Source of the DNA: a virus
IMG/VR virus record: IMGVR_UViG_3300020174_000035
Location: 1-33,081 of that record
Strand: one strand, 5' to 3'
Length of the DNA stretch: 33,081 bases
Shown one piece after another: positions 1 to 6,561 of the stretch. The number at the start of each line of letters is the position of its first letter. Positions within the stretch are counted from its first letter, which is position 1. Both the position numbers and the translations under genes were made by a program. Under the pieces are notes generated by a model. The model had not been told where the DNA came from, ran no database searches, and was given only the letters and a program-made list of their open reading frames with translations.

Positions 1-145
1 CAATCTCAATATTGTTGTTCTCACAGTACAACACAACGGCATCCATGAAATAGATTTCGTTGCCATTTGTGAGTTTTTCAATGTCTTCGATGAAAGTTGA
101 AACCGCGGCTATCTGCGGATCATCATCCTTGAAGATAGCAATCAA
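1..145 (-). CDS. Late-transcription coactivator, T4 gp33-like (partial, 3' end outside window)
   Basis: Forty-eight residues are visible before the window ends. The stretch FIEDIEKLTNGNEIYFMDAV followed by VLYCENNNIEI resembles the conserved core of the T4 gp33 / Trans_coact family, in which a short helical protein bridges the sliding clamp and RNA polymerase at late promoters. The reading frame opens with TTG, and its TTG overlaps the TGA of the upstream gene (TTGA); no in-frame ATG occurs until the MDAV methionine. Co-occurrence with TATAAATA promoters in this window supports a late-transcription role. Identification is from memory of the family pattern, and the missing C-terminal half prevents a firm call. 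Confidence 0.6.
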   Translation of the reverse strand, partial: MIAIFKDDDPQIAAVSTFIEDIEKLTNGNEIYFMDAVVLYCENNNIEI

Positions 146-432
146 GAGTCACCTCGCGCAAGACCATTCGCACAGATTTCAACGACCATACGCTTCTTTG
201 TCCACGACATCTTCAGTACTTCGAGTCCAAAGCCTTCCGCGTATTCGACCAACTGTGCCTTAGTCATTGCATTCAGTTCTTCTTCAGTCTTGACATCAGG
301 AAAAGTAACTCGATATTCGGCTATGTCTTCCTCAGCAGTTGTATCGACTGTATCAATGCCCTCGAAAGGATCACGGGGCGGAAATGCCATATTCAATATT
401 TGAAGAACAAAGTTTCTAATCATATCCAGCAT
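142..432 (-). CDS. Small protein with SAP/HeH-like C-terminal domain
   Basis: A 96-residue protein. Residues about 50-90 contain an L-x-x-M-T-K-x-Q-L-x-x-Y-A pattern and a second T-K-x-x-M helix, resembling the helix-extended-helix folds of SAP, LEM and Rho-N-like domains that often bind nucleic acid. The first 45 residues are hydrophobic, then acidic. An AGGAG site (440-444) lies 7 bases before the ATG. It sits just after a strong terminator and a GATAAATA late-promoter variant, and its stop overlaps the start of the gp33-like gene, so the two are probably co-transcribed. Function is unknown; nucleic acid binding is an inference from the fold pattern only. Confidence 0.7.
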   Translation of the reverse strand: MLDMIRNFVLQILNMAFPPRDPFEGIDTVDTTAEEDIAEYRVTFPDVKTEEELNAMTKAQLVEYAEGFGLEVLKMSWTKKRMVVEICANGLARGDS

Positions 433-460
433 TGAATTTCTCCTAGTTCTGTTGAAATAC

Positions 461-468
461 TATTTATC
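461..468 (-). promoter_or_regulatory. Candidate late promoter, variant GATAAATA
   Basis: On the minus strand the sequence GATAAATA sits 28 bases before the ATG at 432 and just past the terminator at 474-501. It differs from the T4 late consensus TATAAATA at the first base. Position is right for the 142-432 gene and the gp33-like gene. Confidence 0.4.
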
Positions 469-473
469 AGATG

Positions 474-501
474 TGAAAAAAGGCTGGAGCGAACTCCAGC
501 C
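474..501 (-). terminator. Intrinsic terminator with UUCG tetraloop
   Basis: Read on the minus strand, GGCTGGAG-TTCG-CTCCAGCC forms a perfect 8-bp GC-rich stem capped by the very stable UUCG loop, followed directly by six T residues. It lies 14 bases after the stop of the DUF932 gene. This is the clearest terminator in the window and separates the early cluster (515-3436) from the gp33-like unit. Confidence 0.93.
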
Positions 502-514
502 AAAGTGGACAGTA

Positions 515-1519
515 TTATGCCGCTTCGGCGTACTCTACTGCCAGACCCAGAGCGTTAATGTTACGGTCTTTGTTAGAGCCGTACCACACAGACTGCATAC
601 GAGTGTCGGGATTGTGACCCGTCATGTGATTGGTCATATAAGTGACTGCATTGTAAGCAGACCACCATGAACCAGCACCAAACTCAGCGCCAGGCTGTGT
701 TTCTACCACTTGCATTGCCTCTTGAGCATTACGAGAGACAACCTTTTCGCCTTTCTTAAACTGCTTCATCAGTTCATCAAAAGACACAGCACCCGACTTC
801 GTGGTCGTCTTCGGAAAGACTCGCGCAAAGTATTCGAACAGGTTATCTTGAGTGTACCGCTTCTCAGAGAGAAACTGTGCCATCTCGCGATACTTGTCCA
901 TCTTCTCATGGGCTTCATTGAGCGCCAACTTCACTTTCTCAGCATCGAACGATGCGCGGTGATTCAGTGAGATACCCAACGATGCCTTGCCTTCAAGAGA
1001 CAGAGACAGAGTGTTGTTGCATACAACACGGATCGGAGTGAATCGAATATCGACACCCTTGCCGTAGTTGTGAGGGTTAGACAACAAGAGATAAGATTCT
1101 ACCTCATCTTTGCCGCCAAAGAGACTGAAGGACTCGTTGACTTTCGCCAGACCCCAAATGATCTGACCGTCTTTGAGTGAACCAGCAGTGTGCATTGACA
1201 TGCCACCAGTCTTGGTGTACTCATCAAAGAACTCGAAAGCCTCTTCATTCTGAACAGGGATCCAGTTGTCAGAGACGATATCTAGATACTTGTTATCAGA
1301 AGAGCGAACGAGCGCCTGACGCTTCGGTGCGCGGACCATTTCGCCATTGCGCGAGTAGAAGACATTTTCTTTCTCGACAGACCAGTCAAGACCAGCCGCT
1401 TCCATCATCTCACGCGGAGTGAGATTGTCATCAACTTTAACACCGAGGCCGTGCCAAGGCACTTCACCAACGTAGGCCATTTGTGCTTGGCCGTTCAGCA
1501 TTTCGATTTCATGACTCAT
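515..1519 (-). CDS. DUF932 / TIGR03299-type phage-plasmid protein
   Basis: A 334-residue protein. The N-terminus (VGEVPWHGLGVKVDDNLTP), a helix reading MMEAAGLDWSVEK, and the later RVVCNNTLSLSL segment are hallmarks of the DUF932 / TIGR03299 family found on many phages and plasmids. The biochemical role of this family is not established. Length matches the usual 300-350 residues, so it appears complete. The start has GAGG about 8 bases upstream. Its promoter is a near-consensus sigma70 site (TTGACA, 17 bp, GATAAT) with a 16-bp palindrome over the -10, so it is probably expressed early and perhaps repressed later. A strong terminator follows. Confidence 0.88.
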   Translation of the reverse strand: MSHEIEMLNGQAQMAYVGEVPWHGLGVKVDDNLTPREMMEAAGLDWSVEKENVFYSRNGEMVRAPKRQALVRSSDNKYLDIVSDNWIPVQNEEAFEFFDEYTKTGGMSMHTAGSLKDGQIIWGLAKVNESFSLFGGKDEVESYLLLSNPHNYGKGVDIRFTPIRVVCNNTLSLSLEGKASLGISLNHRASFDAEKVKLALNEAHEKMDKYREMAQFLSEKRYTQDNLFEYFARVFPKTTTKSGAVSFDELMKQFKKGEKVVSRNAQEAMQVVETQPGAEFGAGSWWSAYNAVTYMTNHMTGHNPDTRMQSVWYGSNKDRNINALGLAVEYAEAA

Positions 1520-1555
1520 AACGATTTCCTCATCAATTAACGTTTTACCACACTA

Positions 1556-1571
1556 TGAGATAATTATCTCA
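1556..1571. promoter_or_regulatory. 16-bp perfect palindrome over the -10 (candidate operator)
   Basis: TGAGATAATTATCTCA is its own reverse complement. It contains the -10 hexamer GATAAT of the DUF932 promoter, so a dimeric repressor bound here would block RNA polymerase. A related but imperfect copy, TGAGATAATTACCTTG, occupies the same place in the promoter at 2642-2670. Confidence 0.55.
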
Positions 1572-1591
1572 GGAAAAATTCAGCCTGTCAA
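1563..1591 (-). promoter_or_regulatory. Sigma70-type promoter for the DUF932 gene
   Basis: Minus-strand -35 TTGACA (1591-1586), 17-bp spacer, -10 GATAAT (1568-1563). The -35 lies in the last codons of the upstream gene. Leader to the ATG at 1519 is about 35-40 bases and carries a GAGG ribosome binding site. Confidence 0.82.
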
Positions 1592-1918
1592 GCGTGAATT
1601 TTGCATATTTTCTTCAAGAAAAGTTCGAATAGCATCGACAGCCCGCAAAGACTTGCCACCGATGTGCCAGTTGTATACTGCATCTTCGCGACACCGCAGG
1701 CTGAACTCCTTCCAGTCATAGATAGTCACTGGAACGATGTCGCCGTCATCTTCGTCTTCGAAGTCCAACAACCACTCAGTAGTGACCTTATCGTCACCCG
1801 ATGGTTCCATGTAAGTAGGCTCACCTAGCAACTCGACCAGATCATGATAGTTCGCAGACACATAGCCTTGAAGACTAGTACCGAAAACATTCGATTCACC
1901 TAACAATGAATAACTCAT
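1580..1918 (-). CDS. Conserved phage protein, unknown function
   Basis: A 112-residue acidic protein. The pattern in order is a helix around YHDLVELLGEP, then GDDKVTTEWLLDF, TIYDWK, and WHIGGKSLRAVDAI. I recognise this arrangement from uncharacterised small phage proteins found across many tailed phages, but know no function for them. AAGGAG precedes the ATG by 6 bases. The last codons contain the -35 element of the next promoter. It belongs to the early-type cluster of short acidic proteins at 1580-2611. Confidence 0.8.
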   Translation of the reverse strand: MSYSLLGESNVFGTSLQGYVSANYHDLVELLGEPTYMEPSGDDKVTTEWLLDFEDEDDGDIVPVTIYDWKEFSLRCREDAVYNWHIGGKSLRAVDAIRTFLEENMQNSRLTG

Positions 1919-1928
1919 AACAAACTCC

Positions 1929-2159
1929 TTACAGATAATCGCAAACTTTTTTCCAGATGCCTTCTAACTCTTCTTGAGAGTCGAACCCGAAGGCAGTTGC
2001 TTCGTCCCAGTCTGAAGACTTATAGATCACACGATCAGGACCACCATTGTTCATAATCGCTTCGGCGATCATGGCAGGACTACGATACGTGGCAACCCAA
2101 TCACCGTTGTGGTCGATCAATTCGATGCAACCTTCGCAAACAGAAACAAAACTAATCAT
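1929..2159 (-). CDS. Hypothetical small acidic protein
   Basis: A 76-residue protein with no family I recognise. It is soluble in character, with a beta-rich N-terminus containing two cysteine-flanked strands (VSVCEGCIEL), then a helix and an acidic C-terminal helix. An AGGAGG ribosome binding site precedes the ATG, which overlaps the stop of the upstream gene (TAATG), so translation is probably coupled to it. Confidence 0.75.
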   Translation of the reverse strand: MISFVSVCEGCIELIDHNGDWVATYRSPAMIAEAIMNNGGPDRVIYKSSDWDEATAFGFDSQEELEGIWKKVCDYL

Positions 2160-2410
2160 TACGCAACCTCCTTCGGTGCGAACAGTTCAGACATACCAGC
2201 GTAGACGATGTTGTAGGCATTGAACTCATACTGCCAGTTGCGAAACAACTCATCATCATCTTGGTCGGGAGAAGCACAGTACTCAGACCACATTCGGTCC
2301 ATCGCTTTCATGCCTTCGAGACAGTCACCGCGACCATGACGAGTCATGATATCCCATGCCTCTTGAAAACTCAAATCGTCATTCTGGTAAAAATGGGGAA
2401 TTCTAAACAT
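2159..2410 (-). CDS. Hypothetical small protein
   Basis: An 83-residue mostly helical protein, rich in aromatic and acidic residues, with no recognised motif. AAGGAG lies upstream of the ATG. It is translationally coupled to the next gene through a 1-base stop/start overlap. Likely an early host-interaction or accessory protein by position, but this is inference. Confidence 0.75.
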   Translation of the reverse strand: MFRIPHFYQNDDLSFQEAWDIMTRHGRGDCLEGMKAMDRMWSEYCASPDQDDDELFRNWQYEFNAYNIVYAGMSELFAPKEVA

Positions 2411-2422
2411 TACACTCTCTCC

Positions 2423-2611
2423 TTAAGACAAGTAGATGCCGACAGCGCCAGGGATACCGTTTCGAAGACGGGCGGCTTCACAGCGGAAACTCGCACCGTT
2501 AGACCAACGAATCAACACTTCATTGCCTTCGCGACCGTAGATCACGCCAAACGATGAAGGGTGTTCACAACCCCAGTAACCCTCAACTTCACGACCAATC
2601 AACTCTTTCAT
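2423..2611 (-). CDS. Hypothetical small protein (62 aa)
   Basis: An upstream ATG at 2632 is in frame, but it has no ribosome binding site and would sit almost at the predicted transcription start. The ATG at 2611 has GAGG 8 bases before it, so I use that start (MKELIGREVEG). The product is a compact beta-rich protein with a GYWG turn and the strand pair VIYGREGNEVLIRWSNG, reminiscent of small SH3-like barrels. Function is unknown. It is the first gene of the early-type unit that runs down to the DUF932 gene. Confidence 0.7.
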   Translation of the reverse strand: MKELIGREVEGYWGCEHPSSFGVIYGREGNEVLIRWSNGASFRCEAARLRNGIPGAVGIYLS

Positions 2612-2641
2612 CTCAATAACCTCATCTCTCATTACAAGGTA

Positions 2642-2670
2642 ATTATCTCATAGGTAGCCAAAAAACACAA
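2642..2670 (-). promoter_or_regulatory. Sigma70-type promoter for the 1929-2611 gene group
   Basis: Minus-strand -35 TTGTGT (2670-2665), 17-bp spacer, -10 GATAAT (2647-2642). The -10 region TGAGATAATTACC closely repeats that of the DUF932 promoter, including half of its palindrome. Confidence 0.6.
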
Positions 2671-2680
2671 GCGCCAAGTT

Positions 2681-2730
2681 ATTGATTTTATTGAAGTTTT
2701 TTGACGCTCGTAAGTGATTGATTTTATTGA
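2681..2730. repeat. Two 14-bp direct repeats in an AT-rich gap
   Basis: ATTGATTTTATTGA occurs exactly at 2681-2694 and 2717-2730, a 36-bp period. The 2671-2803 gap is AT-rich with long T tracts and holds no gene. The copies lie upstream of the promoter at 2642-2670, where activator sites or UP-type elements would be expected. No function is shown. Confidence 0.5.
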
Positions 2731-2803
2731 CATTTTTTCTCAAGAAAATTGAATTTTTTTTAGAATATTTTCGCATAAGAATCGAGTTCCTTAGAACTTT
2801 TTC

Positions 2804-3436
2804 TTATAAGCTGGCGCGCATCTTCTGAGCGCGGTAGTATGACTCAAGCCATGCCTCGGGCGACTTCGCCTTGGGAATAGTCAGCTTCAGCTTGCGCTCT
2901 TTGAACTCTGCCTTGAGCATACCGGCTGCCTCACGACCCATAAAGCGAGACACGAGGGCAAGTAAGTCTTGACGGAAACCGACATCGTGGTGCATGTTGC
3001 CTGACTGGTGAGCCAGCTCATGCAGGAGAGTGTACTCATTCATACCAGCTGGCGACAGTTCGATTCGACCACCGTAGTGAGCGCGACCAGCAGTGCGCTG
3101 ATTCGCACGACCTTGAATGGTGCCGAGATAGCATCGCTTACCATCAGCGAGCTTCTCCCATGCTTTGGAGCGCATCACCTTCTGCAGGTAGCGTTCTGCT
3201 TGCTTCATAGTCTTGAACTCTTGACCATTGCCGAACTTGCGCTGGAACGCCCATTCAGACTGGTAGACCTTAGAACGTTGACTATCTTGAGTACTACAAA
3301 GACGGCCACCGTTGGCCTGACTGTTTCTCTTAATGAGATAGCTACTGTACTTCATCAGCACCTCATCGGTCCAGCGATCATCCTGAGCGCGGAGATCGTT
3401 TTTCATAGCAGAGACAGTAGAACAAAGAACCAACAT
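2804..3436 (-). CDS. Putative SprT-like zinc metalloprotease
   Basis: A 210-residue protein. The zincin signature HELAH lies at about residues 140-144, followed by MHHDVGFRQDLLALV, where a third metal ligand is expected. This HExxH-(spacer)-H arrangement resembles SprT/WSS1-type metalloproteases and the related phage metallohydrolase families. The N-terminal half is basic and may bind nucleic acid. A good AGGTGA site precedes the ATG, and a sigma70 promoter (3467-3494) drives the gene, implying early expression. A role in degrading host or DNA-linked proteins is possible but is inference. Family assignment rests only on the motif and its context. Confidence 0.72.
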   Translation of the reverse strand: MLVLCSTVSAMKNDLRAQDDRWTDEVLMKYSSYLIKRNSQANGGRLCSTQDSQRSKVYQSEWAFQRKFGNGQEFKTMKQAERYLQKVMRSKAWEKLADGKRCYLGTIQGRANQRTAGRAHYGGRIELSPAGMNEYTLLHELAHQSGNMHHDVGFRQDLLALVSRFMGREAAGMLKAEFKERKLKLTIPKAKSPEAWLESYYRAQKMRASL

Positions 3437-3466
3437 AGAATCACCTCAATCATCATTACAGTTACA

Positions 3467-3494
3467 ATTATAATGGAATTTGATCGAGAGTCAA
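3467..3494 (-). promoter_or_regulatory. Sigma70-type promoter for the metalloprotease gene
   Basis: Minus-strand -35 TTGACT (3494-3489), 16-bp spacer, consensus -10 TATAAT (3472-3467). The sequence just after the -10 contains ACTGTAAT (3462-3455), also found just after the -10 of the promoter at 7891-7920. Confidence 0.75.
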
Positions 3495-3543
3495 GAAATA
3501 TTTTGATAAAAATTATGATTATTTTTGTTAAAAAGTCACAAAT

Positions 3544-3562
3544 TGATCGATTTTATCGATCA
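3544..3562. terminator. 8-bp inverted repeat at end of cupin gene (possible terminator)
   Basis: TGATCGAT-TTT-ATCGATCA is a perfect 8-bp stem with a 3-base loop. It overlaps the stop codon of the 3560-4018 gene. On the minus strand the following bases are ATTTGTGACTTTTT, a weak and delayed T tract, so it may be a poor terminator, an RNA 3'-end stabiliser or a protein site. Confidence 0.4.
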
Positions 3563-4018
3563 GACAAGACCGTCTTTGACTAGTCGCTTTTTGACGTATT
3601 CCTTACTATAGCCCTGTTTCATCCAATATTTCATGTCGCGCATGGGCTTACCGTCTACTAGAAACTGAGTCGATGGCTGTTTCATCTTGCCTCGCCAGAA
3701 TAGCGTGATTGCTCTTTTGCCTATGGGACGAATACGATGAAAGTCGCTGTATTTACGGAACGAGAAATATCCTGGACCTCGTCTCTTCGTTACTTCTTTG
3801 CCGTCTTCATTGACTGTCTCGAAGTAACCGCCCCAAAGTATCAGTGTGAAGTAGTCCCATGGATGATTGTGAAGGTGAGGAAACGAATCATCTCCTTCAA
3901 TGAAGTTGATACAGAAATTTCGTGCGAAGTCAAACATGTATCGTTTGATGTACGTTACTTCGACACTGCTCTCCTCGTAAACGGGAGATGTAACAAACTC
4001 TTTTCTAAAAATCTTCAC
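3560..4018 (-). CDS. Cupin-fold protein
   Basis: A 152-residue protein. The run PHLHNHPWDYFTLILWGGY at about residues 47-65 matches the first cupin motif, with histidines 48, 50 and 52 as likely metal ligands. A later GYFSFRKYSDFHRI segment provides the second motif histidine. Small cupins with this HxHxHPWD pattern recur in tailed phages; their substrates are unknown. Translation begins at GTG, inside the last codons of the RecB-like gene (14-base overlap), with GAGGT upstream, so the two are coupled. An inverted repeat covers the stop codon. Confidence 0.78.
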   Translation of the reverse strand: MKIFRKEFVTSPVYEESSVEVTYIKRYMFDFARNFCINFIEGDDSFPHLHNHPWDYFTLILWGGYFETVNEDGKEVTKRRGPGYFSFRKYSDFHRIRPIGKRAITLFWRGKMKQPSTQFLVDGKPMRDMKYWMKQGYSKEYVKKRLVKDGLV

Positions 4019-4679
4019 CGAGCATACCTCTGTTGTATAGATCGAAAAACTTTTTTGTCATCTTTATATAGTCATCGATCGGCTCTACGAACACAATAGG
4101 CTCACCTTGATGTACTGCCATCAATATCACTACTTGCTCAATGTCCATGTCATACAATTCTTTTACCATGACAGAATATGCCGCGGCTTGCATGAAGTAT
4201 GTTGTGATGTCTTCTTTCTTCTTAACGCGCTTCGATGTCTTGAAGTCGAGCATCGTATTCTTGCCGTTATACTTACAGATCAGGTCAGCAGTACCAGCCG
4301 TTCGAAGTGCGTCAGAATACATTTGCAATTCGATACCATAGATTGTATCGACATTCTCATCGAGATAAGGTTGAATAGTTCGAAAGGTAGAAAGAGCAAT
4401 CGGGTTTACTTTTTTCTGATTTAGTGTACCGAGAGTATACATTTCCGCGATATTATGAACCTCTGTGCCTGCTCTAGACGCTTGCGCAGATACTTTGTTT
4501 GCTTCTTCAGCGCCTACACGTTGTCGCCAGCGGTAAATACTCTTTTTGCTAAAATAAGAAAGGACTGTAGTGACCGATGGATATTTTTCTCCGCTCTCAG
4601 TCACGTACAGTCGTTTTCCGTCCACATTCTTTCGATTGAGTTTTTTAGGCTCAAACAATTCATAATCAAAAGTTTTCAT
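4005..4679 (-). CDS. RecB/Cas4-family PD-(D/E)XK exonuclease
   Basis: A 224-residue protein with the full RecB-like motif series: GTEVHNIAE (His75), GTADLI (Asp132), the catalytic LDFKT (Asp145, Lys147), and QAAAY (Gln164, Tyr168). These match the Cas4/RecB-type nuclease domain. There is no four-cysteine cluster, so it is not an iron-sulfur Cas4. Standalone proteins of this kind in T4-like phages are thought to process DNA during recombination or host DNA breakdown. AGGG lies upstream of the ATG. The gene starts one base into the stop of the PhoH gene, in a DNA-handling operon. Confidence 0.88.
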   Translation of the reverse strand: MKTFDYELFEPKKLNRKNVDGKRLYVTESGEKYPSVTTVLSYFSKKSIYRWRQRVGAEEANKVSAQASRAGTEVHNIAEMYTLGTLNQKKVNPIALSTFRTIQPYLDENVDTIYGIELQMYSDALRTAGTADLICKYNGKNTMLDFKTSKRVKKKEDITTYFMQAAAYSVMVKELYDMDIEQVVILMAVHQGEPIVFVEPIDDYIKMTKKFFDLYNRGMLGEDF

Positions 4680-5449
4680 TACACTGCCCTTAGCATCTCT
4701 CTTGGATTATATGCACCAAGTTCATGTTCTGCAATGATGAAATCTCGTACAAAGCCTGAACGTACAATGTCATCAATGCCGAACTCGATATGAGCCATGC
4801 AATCCATTCTATTAAAAATTTTCATGATTCCTTGAAGTCCAGATTCTTGACTGTATCTGGCACTCGTTAGATCATCCTGTAAAATATCACCACAAATAAT
4901 GATACGTGAGCTATCACCAACACGAGTTAAAACTGTTTTAAGCTCCATGTAAGATAAGTTCTGTGCCTCGTCTAGTATGATGATACAGTTGTCTAGTGTC
5001 GTTCCTCTGAGAAACGATGTAGACTGAAATTCAAACAAACCTTTTTGCTTCAGAATATCGTAAGCATCTCCTCTGTTAAAAAGTTCTGAGCAAATGTTTT
5101 TATAAGGTGCTTCGTAGTTCGCCATCTTTTGTGTCTCAGTTCCTGGTAAGAACCCTATGTCTTTAGATGGTTGCGCGGAGCGAATGACAACGACTTTATC
5201 CTTAGTATTATCATGATACTCGAATAAGTCGAAGAAAGCAAGATACAGGCTTAAAAAAGTTTTGCCTGTGCCTGGTGAACCATGTAACAAAATGTGCTTA
5301 TCGTTATCGTATGCCTCAAAAGCACTTTGCTGGTTGTCGGTTTTTGGTGTGATTTCGCGAAGTTTCATGCCTCTCTGTGGAACAGTGTCACGATCATCTA
5401 AAATACCTTGTCGTCTCAGTGATCGTCTTTGTTTCTTTGAAAGCGCCAT
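4679..5449 (-). CDS. phoH: PhoH-like P-loop ATPase
   Basis: With the start at the ATG at 5449 the protein is 256 residues. Walker A is GSPGTGKT at 57-64 and Walker B is IIILDEAQNL at about 156-165, followed by IIICGDILQDD, the usual PhoH sensor motif. PhoH-like proteins are ATPases, sometimes with RNA helicase activity, and are very common in marine phages; their role in infection is not settled. An upstream in-frame TTG at 5488 would overlap the previous stop, but MALSKKQRR has the better ribosome binding context and matches family N-termini. It overlaps the RecB-like gene, suggesting a joint nucleic acid role. Confidence 0.92.
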   Translation of the reverse strand: MALSKKQRRSLRRQGILDDRDTVPQRGMKLREITPKTDNQQSAFEAYDNDKHILLHGSPGTGKTFLSLYLAFFDLFEYHDNTKDKVVVIRSAQPSKDIGFLPGTETQKMANYEAPYKNICSELFNRGDAYDILKQKGLFEFQSTSFLRGTTLDNCIIILDEAQNLSYMELKTVLTRVGDSSRIIICGDILQDDLTSARYSQESGLQGIMKIFNRMDCMAHIEFGIDDIVRSGFVRDFIIAEHELGAYNPREMLRAV

Positions 5450-5481
5450 ATACTCTTTCCCTATGTTGGTTATTATTGTAA

Positions 5482-6093
5482 TTACCAAAAAATATAGCCT
5501 GCATCACTCACATGAAATTGAAGTGTGATTCGGCTTTCGTTTTCTCCTATGTTAAAAGTTCCCATTGAATGTTGTAGATTTCCATCCCAAGTACACAGAT
5601 CGCCTACATTATAATAGAACGTCTGATATTCTTTGCCGTCTTCCTTCGCCTCCCTATTAGTTAAATTGTTATCGACAGAATAAATCAAACCTGTTTTTTC
5701 TTTTGGAAGTGTAATAGGTAAAATATAAGAAGTTATTTTCGTGTGCCTGATTAATGGATGATCAAATCCATCTATGTGAAAATTTAAAGAAGTTTTCTCG
5801 CCTGGTCTAGCAAAGACATGAAATCCAGGATAACTTAAATCGTCATGGTAATCAGAATTAAATACTTCCTTAAGTTTCACGTACAACCAATCGAATGAGT
5901 TTTTCATGATCGGCTTCATTTTCCATATATATTTCTGTGACGGTATATAGTATAAACCTAGAGGAAGCATACCCCATTCTGGATACATTTTATCAAATGG
6001 AACCCAATATTTCTTTAGTTCTAACACTGACCTTAGCACACTTTTTACCTCTTTATCAGTAAGAAAGTTTGGGACAAAAATTTCAGGTTTCAT
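5482..6093 (-). CDS. 2-oxoglutarate/Fe(II)-dependent oxygenase
   Basis: A 203-residue protein. The iron-binding triad is visible as HID (His106, Asp108) and His175 in LQHSMG, with Arg188 in SRITLQFHV as the likely 2-oxoglutarate anchor. These fit the double-stranded beta-helix oxygenases. The substrate is unknown; phage members of this superfamily can modify protein, nucleic acid or small molecules. AGGCGA precedes the ATG. It lies directly upstream of phoH. A second oxygenase of a different subfamily is encoded at 15542-16201. Confidence 0.82.
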   Translation of the reverse strand: MKPEIFVPNFLTDKEVKSVLRSVLELKKYWVPFDKMYPEWGMLPLGLYYIPSQKYIWKMKPIMKNSFDWLYVKLKEVFNSDYHDDLSYPGFHVFARPGEKTSLNFHIDGFDHPLIRHTKITSYILPITLPKEKTGLIYSVDNNLTNREAKEDGKEYQTFYYNVGDLCTWDGNLQHSMGTFNIGENESRITLQFHVSDAGYIFW

Positions 6094-6101
6094 AAGTTCG
6101 C

Positions 6102-6338
6102 CTAGAATGTGTTAATATTGTTTCCTCTACCAGATGCTTTTTTGATTGATTTTAGAACGTCACGAAAGCCCTCGTCTGGCTTTTTATTGCCAGCGTCACG
6201 AGCCATCGATGGTGCTCCAGTGATGATTTGCTGGAGATGCGGATTGTCGGCCTTGAATTGATCAAGTTCCGATATGCGAAGAGACACCTCGAACAATGGT
6301 TCATCGGTGTCTTTATTTTTGAAAGTATAGATTGGCAT
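6102..6338 (-). CDS. Conserved T4-like small protein (FmdB-like N-terminus without zinc cysteines)
   Basis: A 78-residue protein. The opening MPIYTFKNKDT resembles FmdB-type zinc ribbons, but the expected CxxC pairs are absent. The central ISELDQFKADNPHLQQII and the GFRDVLKSIKKASGRGNNIN tail are a pattern I recognise from small conserved genes of marine T4-like phages with no known function. A perfect TATAAATA lies only 7 bases before the ATG, which would leave almost no leader. Confidence 0.78.
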   Translation of the reverse strand: MPIYTFKNKDTDEPLFEVSLRISELDQFKADNPHLQQIITGAPSMARDAGNKKPDEGFRDVLKSIKKASGRGNNINTF

Positions 6339-6345
6339 ATGCTTG

Positions 6346-6353
6346 TATTTATA
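6346..6353 (-). promoter_or_regulatory. Candidate late promoter TATAAATA very close to a start codon
   Basis: The minus-strand context GATATAAATACAAG is identical over 14 bases to the site at 20011-20018. It ends 7 bases before the ATG at 6338, so transcription would begin at or near the start codon. The transcript would be leaderless for 6102-6338 or serve the genes downstream. Confidence 0.5.
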
Positions 6354-6355
6354 TC

Positions 6356-6550
6356 CTAGTTGTTTTCATAGAAGAAATCTTCTTCTTCTAGTTCCATGAT
6401 TGTATCGATATCTAGATTGCCTGATCTGAAAATATTCTTCATCTTTTTTTCTTCGCGGGCTTCGAAAGAAGTGTTTCGTTGTGCATATGCGCCATCAACA
6501 AAGCGGCGATCATCTGAACGATTAAACTTATCTTTCTTTGTCTTACTCAT
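6356..6550 (-). CDS. Hypothetical small charged protein
   Basis: A 64-residue protein, basic in the first half and strongly acidic at the C-terminus (ELEEEDFFYENN). No family is recognised and it is probably partly disordered. AAGGAG sits 7 bases before the ATG, an ideal ribosome binding site. It lies between the DUF6433-like gene and the FmdB-like gene. Confidence 0.72.
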   Translation of the reverse strand: MSKTKKDKFNRSDDRRFVDGAYAQRNTSFEAREEKKMKNIFRSGNLDIDTIMELEEEDFFYENN

Positions 6551-6561
6551 CTCACATCTCC

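Noticed and set aside
60-263. Plus-strand open frames through this and many other parts of the window
   Set aside because: They lie antisense to recognisable genes, lack ribosome binding sites and show no family resemblance. All supported genes are on the minus strand.
2770-2803. AGTTC-CTTA-GAACT hairpin with a T run on the plus strand, after the metalloprotease gene
   Set aside because: The stem is only 5 bp and the T tract is in the wrong direction for minus-strand transcription.
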